Shown here piece by piece: positions 7,903 through 13,183 of a DNA stretch of 13,183 nucleotides. Every line of letters starts with the position of its first letter. Within the stretch, counting starts at the first letter, position 1. The notes beneath the pieces were generated by a model. That model saw only the letters and a list, made by a program, of their open reading frames with translations, made no database searches and had not been told where the DNA came from. Origin of the DNA: Opitutia bacterium (GTDB taxonomy: Bacteria; Verrucomicrobiota; Verrucomicrobiia; Opitutales; Seribacteraceae); the NCBI GenBank assembly GCA_018646565.1, contig JABGUO010000433.1, forward strand, positions 1-13,183, in the 5' to 3' direction. The position numbers and the translations under genes are program-made.

Positions 7903-8457
7903 TTAATTTTTCTTCGAGGAAATGTAATTTTCCAGCTTCTTGAATAATTCATTTTCCCAAGTAATAAATTTTTTAACTTTCGGATGGGATGTGGGTTTAC
8001 CTTCCTTCCAAATTGGGACCATCGATGTCCAAATGCCTTCACCCTTCATGCGGGAATAAACTGCTCAACCCACATGAATTACGATTAAAAGATAACTTAG
8101 GGATGCAGAGAATTCGTGCAAACCAACCGCAAGGTCCTGCATTAGCCCGCGCGTAAATCCTAATGTATATAAACCTGCAATTAATAAACCCGATAAAGGC
8201 AAAAGGACTAGGCACAGGTACATACTTATGTGAATTGCCTTCGCCAGATACTGATGTGCCATCGGTACAGCTTTACTAGCCCCGAGGAATGTTTTGTATT
8301 TCCTCATGTAAAGATAACGAAAGACCACAATGAGGAGAAATATGATTGAGAAAACCACCTCAAAATACAGCAATCCCGTATCTTTTAATTGAGATAAATC
8401 ATCCAACTGCTTAATCATCCCATAGGCATAAAGAATAATAAATCCCCAATGCAACAT
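7903..8457 (-). pseudogene. Cytochrome b561-family membrane protein, interrupted by in-frame TGA
   Basis: A di-haem b561-type membrane electron carrier, apparently broken. From ATG 8455-8457 the first 130 codons give MLHWGFIILYAYGMIKQ and four hydrophobic helices. Likely haem-ligand histidines are His3, His68 or His76, and His114 and/or His128. The frame hits TGA at 8065-8067, right after LLIVIHVG. Past it the same frame stays open for 53 codons to TAA at 7903-7905, giving AVYSRMKGEGIWTSMVPIWK; this matches the usual family continuation 'HxxAAxYHxxKxDGVWxSMVP'. The coding signal therefore continues, and the TGA looks like a nonsense mutation or a base error. Upstream, the frame reads HTHTHTHTHTAK before M-L-H-W, and 'TAK-x-L-H-W' is also family-like. 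That segment is preceded by an in-frame TAA (8494-8496), with ATG codons just above it at 8500-8505. A 130-residue product would keep all four helices, so residual function is possible. Confidence 0.75.
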
Positions 8458-8463
8458 CTTCGC

Positions 8464-8493
8464 GGTATGGGTGTGGGTATGGGTATGGGTGTG
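8464..8493. repeat. Five-copy hexamer tandem repeat GGTRTG
   Basis: Five head-to-tail copies of GGTATG/GGTGTG fill 8464-8493 without interruption. Read on the minus strand in the cytochrome b561 frame they encode (His-Thr)x5, immediately before Ala-Lys-Met-Leu-His-Trp. An in-frame TAA abuts the far end (8494-8496). Because the unit is six bases, gain or loss of whole units would change the length of the His-Thr tract but not the frame. Confidence 0.9.
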
Positions 8494-8536
8494 TTAAACC
8501 ATCATTGCGTTATGTTGTAGCATGGGCAAAGCATGA

Positions 8537-9433
8537 TTAAATCGGTTTCTTCGACGCCTTCTTTAGCATTTTCACTAAATCTAATAATCCTCTTTTGGGT
8601 TGATCGGCATTCCATACGGCCGTTGAATCAAGGTAATGCCTAGGCTTGGACATTTTTATAAAAGTCACGCCAGGTTGAGATATTTTCTTCATATCTTCGG
8701 GAAGAATGGCAACACCTGCACCCCCCGCGACCAAACCCATTACCTCGGACAAACCGTTTGCTTTGATATTCACTTTAATTTTAAGGCCCGCGAGTTTAGA
8801 TATCTCAGCCAGTAATTTCGGACGCCCCGGAAATCCCTCTTCATTAAGACTTACAAATGGTTCTCCAATAAGCTCATTTAAATCAACCGATTTCCTTAAT
8901 GCCAATAGGTGATTGTCAGGCACAACGACTGCCATAGGGACCCGCAGGATTTTCTCGATAACAAATGCCTTACTTAGCTTATCTCGGGGATCCCCAAGCA
9001 ATGCAAGGTCGATTCTTCTCTCCTTCAAAGCCACTTCCTGTTTCGCAGGTGTCATCTCCTCAATTTGAATAGTGATATCTTGATGAATTTCCTTAAATGC
9101 CCGCATCCCTTCAGCTAGAAAACCGCTCAAAACTGGTGATATATAGCCAACCCTTAAAACATCGCCCATTTCAATTCTGCTGGGTTGTAAGGTCTCTTTC
9201 ATTTGTTCAGCTCGGGATAATATCTCCTCAGCAAATTCCAGAGCTAACTGGCCCTTACAGGTTAAAGATAAACCACGAGGGCCTCTGATAAATAATTCGA
9301 CTCCTAATTCGTTTTCTAAATTTTTTAATTGTCGGGAAATGCCAGGTTGAGAAATTCTTAACTTTGTAGCCGCACGGCTAATGCTTTTTTCTTTTGCACA
9401 AGTAACAAAATAAAGTAAATGACGAAGCTCCAT
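8537..9433 (-). CDS. LysR-type transcriptional regulator
   Basis: A 298-residue LysR-family DNA-binding regulator of normal length. The N-terminal winged helix-turn-helix spans about residues 1-60: MELRHLLYFVTCAKEKSIS, RAATKLRISQPGISRQLKNL as the helix-turn-helix, then ELGVELFIRG. A linker helix follows, and from about residue 90 the two-lobed periplasmic-binding-protein-like effector domain starts at LRVGYISPVLSGFL and later includes GLVAGGAGVAILPEDM. The start is ATG at 9431-9433 and the stop TAA at 8537-8539. It is divergent from the CDGSH and YceI-family genes across a 118-bp gap with palindromes, the classic LysR arrangement, so these genes are its likeliest targets. The cytochrome b561 remnant lies downstream on the same strand. 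LysR proteins usually repress their own gene and activate the divergent one with a small-molecule co-inducer; here the ligand is unknown. Confidence 0.95.
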   Translation of the reverse strand: MELRHLLYFVTCAKEKSISRAATKLRISQPGISRQLKNLENELGVELFIRGPRGLSLTCKGQLALEFAEEILSRAEQMKETLQPSRIEMGDVLRVGYISPVLSGFLAEGMRAFKEIHQDITIQIEEMTPAKQEVALKERRIDLALLGDPRDKLSKAFVIEKILRVPMAVVVPDNHLLALRKSVDLNELIGEPFVSLNEEGFPGRPKLLAEISKLAGLKIKVNIKANGLSEVMGLVAGGAGVAILPEDMKKISQPGVTFIKMSKPRHYLDSTAVWNADQPKRGLLDLVKMLKKASKKPI

Positions 9434-9479
9434 CTGGCATAACCAAAAAGCATAGCTCCCATAAGGGCAAGATATTAGC

Positions 9480-9495
9480 TTATTTTATAAAATAA
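9480..9495. promoter_or_regulatory. Perfect 16-bp palindrome, possible LysR site or overlapping -10 region
   Basis: TTATTTTATAAAATAA is its own reverse complement and lies in the divergent gap between the LysR gene (starting at 9433) and the CDGSH gene (starting at 9552). It contains T-N11-A spacing compatible with LysR boxes and would also suit a -10 element. It is all A/T, so chance is a real alternative. Confidence 0.35.
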
Positions 9496-9507
9496 TGATA
9501 AAGTCGT

Positions 9508-9522
9508 GAGATAAGTAATCTC
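9508..9522. promoter_or_regulatory. Inverted repeat GAGAT-N5-ATCTC, candidate operator
   Basis: GAGAT and ATCTC flank AAGTA, giving an interrupted dyad with 15-bp total length. Allowing a two-base bulge, the arms extend to GTCG and CGAC (9503-9525). It lies 29 bp before the CDGSH start codon and 74 bp from the LysR start codon. An interrupted dyad with GAT/ATC half-sites in a divergent LysR gap is the form expected of a LysR-type operator. A 5' hairpin in the CDGSH message is the other option. Confidence 0.35.
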
Positions 9523-9551
9523 GACTACCTGTCTAACCCTAAAAAATTATC

Positions 9552-9809
9552 ATGACTGAAAATAATGAATCCTTCGAACAACCAAATATAGCGGATAAAG
9601 CACCCGCAGTAATGAAATTATCTCCAGGAGAATATTGGTGGTGCTCATGTGGGAAATCTTCCAAGCAACCATTTTGTGATGGCTCGCACCAAGGCACATC
9701 CTTCCAGCCCAAGAAAGTAGAAATCAAAGAAGAATCAACTGTTGCCCTCTGTAATTGTAAACAGTCCAACAATGGAGTTTTTTGTGACGGTTCCCATGTA
9801 AATCTCTAA
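9552..9809 (+). CDS. Dual CDGSH iron-sulfur domain protein
   Basis: An 85-residue protein with two CDGSH-type [2Fe-2S] binding motifs, each using three Cys and one His. The first is C31-S-C33 ... P-F-C42-D-G-S-H46; the second is C67-N-C69 ... V-F-C78-D-G-S-H82. Both are complete, so two clusters are expected, as in the bacterial and CISD3-type proteins with tandem motifs. There is no signal peptide or membrane helix, so it is probably cytoplasmic. Members are redox- and pH-sensitive proteins linked to electron transfer or cluster transfer; the partner is not known here. The start ATG at 9552 has no clear ribosome binding site. The YceI-family gene follows by 34 bp on the same strand, and the LysR gene is divergent, suggesting a small regulated redox operon. 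Confidence 0.93.
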   Translation: MTENNESFEQPNIADKAPAVMKLSPGEYWWCSCGKSSKQPFCDGSHQGTSFQPKKVEIKEESTVALCNCKQSNNGVFCDGSHVNL

Positions 9810-9843
9810 AAAGATATCAATTAAAATAAAACCTATAGATTAT

Positions 9844-10449
9844 ATGAATAAAATTTATCTACTAAGTCTAGTTGCCTGCACTACTTTAATTTCGGCAAAA
9901 CCAATTGATTTTAATTTTAAAGATCCCAAAGGGATTAATAATATTATTTTTCAAATGGATGCTCCTCTTGAATCAATAAATGGTTCGGGTGATGCGGTAT
10001 CAGGTCAAGTCACATTCGACCCAAGTAAGCCCGAATCTACTAAGGGAATTATTTATCTGGAATCAAAAAGTCTCCATGTCGGAAATCCTGTCCTTAAGGA
10101 ACACATGCACGGCGATGATTGGTTGGAAGTTAAGAAGTTTAACCAAATTAAATTCCAACTCTTGAAACTTCATAACATCAGAAAAGTTAAGAATGATTAC
10201 TTAGCCGATGCAAAAGGTAAGATGTCTATACGTCACATTACAAATGAGATTAACATTCCCGTAAAAATTACTTATTTAAAAGACTTACTCATTAAAAGAA
10301 ATCGCACTCCTGGCGACCTTCTTATTCTACGCTCCAAATTTATTGTAAAGCGGGAAGATTTCGACATCCAAAAAGGTGAAAACCTCGACAAAGTTGCCAA
10401 TGATATCGAGATTTCTTTGAATCTGGCCGGGGCCGCTCCAAAAAAATAG
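9844..10449 (+). CDS. Exported YceI-family lipid-binding protein
   Basis: A 201-residue YceI-like protein with a lipocalin-like beta barrel that in known members holds a polyisoprenoid or similar long hydrophobic ligand. Residues 1-18 (MNKIYLLSLVACTTLISA) form a signal peptide, placing it outside the cytoplasmic membrane. The hallmark is LHVGNPVLKEHMHGDDWLEV (77-96), followed by FNQIKF. Upstream VSGQVTFDPSKPE and the late strand RSKFIVKREDFDI also fit the family. The length agrees with typical YceI proteins. It follows the CDGSH gene by 34 bp, so co-transcription is likely. In E. coli, yceI is next to the b561-type yceJ; here a b561-family remnant lies on the other side of the LysR gene, so the pairing may be ancestral. 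The stop is TAG. The ligand and precise role are unknown. Confidence 0.92.
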   Translation: MNKIYLLSLVACTTLISAKPIDFNFKDPKGINNIIFQMDAPLESINGSGDAVSGQVTFDPSKPESTKGIIYLESKSLHVGNPVLKEHMHGDDWLEVKKFNQIKFQLLKLHNIRKVKNDYLADAKGKMSIRHITNEINIPVKITYLKDLLIKRNRTPGDLLILRSKFIVKREDFDIQKGENLDKVANDIEISLNLAGAAPKK

Positions 10450-10792
10450 TAGTTTACTCTCTTTTAGGCCCCAAGAAACTCCTCGTTGAGTCAATTATTA
10501 ATATGTACGGTACAATCAGACTTTTACATTCGTATTAATTTTTCATATACTTACTTTTTGTTGCAGAAGGGTTCTCGATTCTGCAACCACCAGTAATTTC
10601 ATTAACCTTGATTGGTGCCTTTATTCTTGGGGGCAAATCGAAATGCATTCCTTTCCCTTCCCTTCCACATTTAACCTACCGAGAAGAAAAAATAGTATTA
10701 ATTATATCGGAATTAATTTTTTTTTGGATTTGTAAAATAACATTCGGATTTTAAAATGGTAAGATTTACCACTTCGAAGACATTATGCTATT
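10450..10792. other. 343-bp AT-rich intergenic region with several dyads
   Basis: No credible coding frame was seen between the YceI-family stop and the GTG start of the next gene. The region is AT-rich. It holds an 11-bp dyad TGTACGGTACA (10504-10514), a perfect hairpin at 10560-10587, and an A/T-only inverted repeat ATTAATT/AATTAAT (10697-10717) running into nine T residues (10717-10725). The last could be a weak terminator on the plus strand, but its stem has no G-C pairs. The promoter of the downstream gene probably lies in the last 100 bp, where no element close to consensus stands out. Confidence 0.6.
10560..10587. repeat. Perfect 9-bp inverted repeat (hairpin) in intergenic DNA
   Basis: GTTGCAGAA (10560-10568) and TTCTGCAAC (10579-10587) are exact reverse complements around a 10-base loop. 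The hairpin lies 111 bp past the YceI-family stop. It has a T-run before it (10555-10559) but none after it on the plus strand, and on the minus strand it is followed by A residues. It is therefore not a textbook intrinsic terminator in either direction. A binding-site dyad or RNA structure is possible. Confidence 0.65.
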
Positions 10793-13183
10793 GTGACTCT
10801 CAAATCTATTGTAATTGTAAGCTTGTCTATTTTAAATCTCCCACTTACGGCAGAGGTCGACTTCAATCGTGAAGTACGTCCCTTACTGGCCAGTAAGTGC
10901 TACGCCTGCCATGGCCCGGACGAAGAGGGAAGAAAAGCAAAACTACGGTTGGATATTCGGGATGATGCTCTAAAAAATGATGTGATTGTTCCCGGCGAGT
11001 TTGAGGAAAGTGAATTGCACTACCGAATTCACTCAGACGATCCGGACGAAATCATGCCACCTCCGGAATCTCATGCTTCCCTTACCCAAAAAGAAAAAGA
11101 ATTACTCGACCAATGGATTAAGGAAGGAGCAAAGTATGCCAAGCATTGGGGTTTCGTCACGCCCACTTCTCCACCTGTACCTGAGGGCATAAAATCATGG
11201 ATCCGAAATCCAATCGATTCCTTTATCTCGGAGAATTTAAAAAGTAAGAACTTTACACCCTCCGAAGAAGCCGACAAATATTCACTCGTTCGCCGGCTTT
11301 ACCTCGATCTCATTGGATTACCCCCCACCCCAGAACAAGCGGATGCGTTCGTTTTCGATAACCGGCCAGATGCCTACCAAAAACTGGCTGATCAATTAAT
11401 TGCATCCAATCATTACGGTGAGAAATGGGGGCGTGAATGGCTCGACCTCGCCCGCTATGCTGACACCAATGGCTACGAAAAGGATAGGCCCCGCGAAATT
11501 TGGCACTACCGTGACTGGGTAATCCGTGCCCTCAATGCCGATATGCCCTACGATCAATTCACCATTGAGCAATTGGCGGGTGACATGCTTCCAAACCCAA
11601 CATTAGACCAAAAGATCGCAACCGGCTTTCACCGCAACACCCAGCTTAATGAGGAAGGTGGCATTGACCCTCTTGAATTCCGCTTCCATGCAGCAGTTGA
11701 CCGCGTGGCGACTACAGGAACAGTATGGATGGGATTAACCACGGGATGTGCTCAGTGCCACACCCATAAGTACGACCCAATAACCCACGATGAATACTTC
11801 GGAATAATGGCTCTACTCGATAATGTGGAAGAACCAGATCTCTTCCTTATTACTGAACAGCAAAAGAAACTTACCCAGGAAATTGAAAGTCAGGTTTCCC
11901 GAAAAGTCAAAGATCTCATCGCACGACATTCTAACTTCGAACAATCCTTCTCTGAATGGCAAACCAGCACGGAGGCAAGTACAACCAAATGGGAAGTCTT
12001 GATACCGACGGGATGGAAAACCAACCTTCCAAAACTTGAAAAAATGGAGGATGGTTCGATTTTTGCATCCGGAGATTTTACCAAGCGTGATGTTTATGAT
12101 TTAAACTTCACCTCAGATTCAGAAATTACTGCTTTTCGCATTGAAGCCTTGCCAGACGATCGGTTACCGGGGAAAGGGCCGGGTCGGGCATTCTATGAAG
12201 GACGCAATGGTACATTTTTTCTCAGTGAAGTAACCGCATTGACCAAAGGCTCAGCAATCCAATTTCTTAAACCATCGAGCCATGGAGGTAATGGGGGTGA
12301 AAATACTATAGACGGAGATGGATCATCAGGCTGGAACTCTGGAGGTAACGGCATCGAACACCACTTGGTTCTTCCCTTGAAGAAACCAATCCCTGCCAAG
12401 CAACCATTCTCATTATCAATGCTTTTTGAAAGGCATTTTGTAGCTTCATTTGGTCGGTTCCGGATATCCGCATCTTCATCCACTAAGCTAATTAAACCGA
12501 TGCATTTAGGATCTAAGGTCGAAGACTTGATCGCCAAAGACAACAGGGCATCACAGGAAACTGACTTCCTCAAGCAGGTATACCTCGAAAAAGTCTTTCT
12601 CAATCAGAAAGAAAACAATCAATTGTTTGGTACTTTATCTCGTTGGATTTGGGACGAAAAAAATAGTCAGACCGCTCAGACTTTATATTTCAGTAAAACT
12701 TTTGAGCTTCCTGAAGTACCCAAATCAGGCAGGCTTGCTTTTACCTGCGACGATGAATCTGAGTTTTTCATCAACGGGAAAAAGGTTGCCAGTAATACAT
12801 TGTGGAACGAACCAGTCTCCATAAATCTCAATAAAAACTTCGTGAAGGGAAAGAATACGATTGCGGTTAAAGCCACGAACAATGGTGGCCCGGGTGCTCT
12901 TATTGCTCAACTAAACTTGGTTATGCCAAAAGGAAAAAAACAAAGCATTCCAAGTGATGACAGCTGGCTTTTTACCAAGCAAAAACCAGTCGATGAGAAG
13001 TGGAAGACAAAAGGGCTTACCGATGGACGCAAACCCAAAATCATCGGTAAACCCGGAGATGCTCCCTGGAAAAGTATTTCAGTACCTCTCTCCGGTAAAT
13101 CAGAACTGGCCGAGTTGAAACGAAAAATTCCGCAAAGCCGTAAGTCATTAGTCATGCAAGAACGACCTGTTGACAACCCTCGC
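10793..13183 (+). CDS. Large exported cytochrome c-like / DUF1549 protein (cut by window end)
   Basis: The first 797 codons of a large Planctomycetota/Verrucomicrobiota-type protein, open to the last base. The start is GTG 10793: it begins a hydrophobic signal segment (SIVIVSLSILNLPLTA), while the nearby ATG at 10785 is in another frame and stops at once. A Planctomycete cytochrome c-like module follows, with C36-Y-A-C39-H40 and then the usual IMPPPES. DUF1549 spans about residues 141-345, with LVRRLYLDLIGLPPTP, EWLDLARYADTNGYE, YDQFTIEQLAGD and a second C319-A-Q-C322-H323. Two insert modules follow: a beta region with GPGRAF and FGRFRIS (about 400-560), and a sugar-binding-like fold with EFFINGKKVA (about 633-710). 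The final residues LVMQERPVDNPR are the segment that normally precedes DUF1553, which lies beyond the window. The two CxxCH motifs suggest haem binding. The biochemical role of this family is not established; members often neighbour sulfatases. Confidence 0.92.
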   Translation, partial: MTLKSIVIVSLSILNLPLTAEVDFNREVRPLLASKCYACHGPDEEGRKAKLRLDIRDDALKNDVIVPGEFEESELHYRIHSDDPDEIMPPPESHASLTQKEKELLDQWIKEGAKYAKHWGFVTPTSPPVPEGIKSWIRNPIDSFISENLKSKNFTPSEEADKYSLVRRLYLDLIGLPPTPEQADAFVFDNRPDAYQKLADQLIASNHYGEKWGREWLDLARYADTNGYEKDRPREIWHYRDWVIRALNADMPYDQFTIEQLAGDMLPNPTLDQKIATGFHRNTQLNEEGGIDPLEFRFHAAVDRVATTGTVWMGLTTGCAQCHTHKYDPITHDEYFGIMALLDNVEEPDLFLITEQQKKLTQEIESQVSRKVKDLIARHSNFEQSFSEWQTSTEASTTKWEVLIPTGWKTNLPKLEKMEDGSIFASGDFTKRDVYDLNFTSDSEITAFRIEALPDDRLPGKGPGRAFYEGRNGTFFLSEVTALTKGSAIQFLKPSSHGGNGGENTIDGDGSSGWNSGGNGIEHHLVLPLKKPIPAKQPFSLSMLFERHFVASFGRFRISASSSTKLIKPMHLGSKVEDLIAKDNRASQETDFLKQVYLEKVFLNQKENNQLFGTLSRWIWDEKNSQTAQTLYFSKTFELPEVPKSGRLAFTCDDESEFFINGKKVASNTLWNEPVSINLNKNFVKGKNTIAVKATNNGGPGALIAQLNLVMPKGKKQSIPSDDSWLFTKQKPVDEKWKTKGLTDGRKPKIIGKPGDAPWKSISVPLSGKSELAELKRKIPQSRKSLVMQERPVDNPR

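Noticed and set aside
8065..8067. Selenocysteine or reassigned TGA in the cytochrome b561 gene
   Set aside because: No strong hairpin is evident just after the TGA, the family has no Cys/Sec site there, and other genes encode Trp only by TGG with no internal TGA.
8464..8493. Hexamer array as CRISPR or as an on/off phase-variation switch
   Set aside because: Units are six bases with no spacers, and whole-unit changes keep the reading frame, so neither a CRISPR array nor classical frame switching fits.
10697..10725. A/T inverted repeat with nine Ts as an intrinsic terminator
   Set aside because: The seven-pair stem has no G-C pairs and it lies 248 bp from the YceI stop, so it is listed only as part of the intergenic description.
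11071..13176. Minus-strand open frames at 11071-11277, 11890-12084, 12193-12603, 12676-12882 and 12907-13176
   Set aside because: All are antisense to the continuous plus-strand DUF1549 gene, which has conserved motifs along its whole visible length.
1..13183. tRNA, rRNA, transposase, CRISPR or phage genes
   Set aside because: I searched by eye for these and saw no supporting sequence in the window.

Overview
The window looks like chromosomal DNA from a Verrucomicrobiota bacterium, with Planctomycetota as the second choice. The evidence is the combination of secreted sulfatases, a large Planctomycete-type protein (cytochrome c-like CxxCH module plus DUF1549), and an anchored helical protein with 'D-P-x-x-A-x-x-W/F-A' repeats. 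The DNA is moderately AT-rich. Few genes have a recognisable Shine-Dalgarno sequence. No RNA genes, CRISPR arrays or insertion sequences were seen.

Left part (1-7831), polysaccharide and sulfate-ester degradation. The window opens with the C-terminus of one sulfatase. It converges on a minus-strand gene for a secreted endonuclease/exonuclease/phosphatase (EEP) family protein. A short divergent gap follows, then three plus-strand genes with 58-70 bp spacing: a membrane-anchored helical-repeat protein of unknown function, a 1068-residue exported multidomain protein with a GH42-like (clan GH-A) barrel, and a complete exported sulfatase with its formylglycine motif. The last two plausibly act together on a sulfated glycan.

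Middle part (7903-10449), a small redox/envelope cluster. A cytochrome b561-family gene is interrupted by an in-frame TGA just after its fourth membrane helix. It also has an in-frame TAA upstream, next to a five-copy hexamer repeat. A LysR-type regulator reads in the same direction. Divergent from it are a dual-CDGSH iron-sulfur protein and an exported YceI-family protein. E. coli also pairs YceI with a cytochrome b561 homologue (YceJ), so this looks like a variant of that pairing whose cytochrome gene is decaying or misread.

Right part (10450-13183). A 343-bp AT-rich gap holds a perfect 9-bp hairpin and other dyads. After it begins a large exported protein with a CxxCH cytochrome c-like module, a complete DUF1549, two carbohydrate-binding-like inserts, and the start of the segment that normally leads into DUF1553. 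It is open to the end of the window and so is cut off. Proteins of this kind commonly sit beside sulfatases in these phyla.
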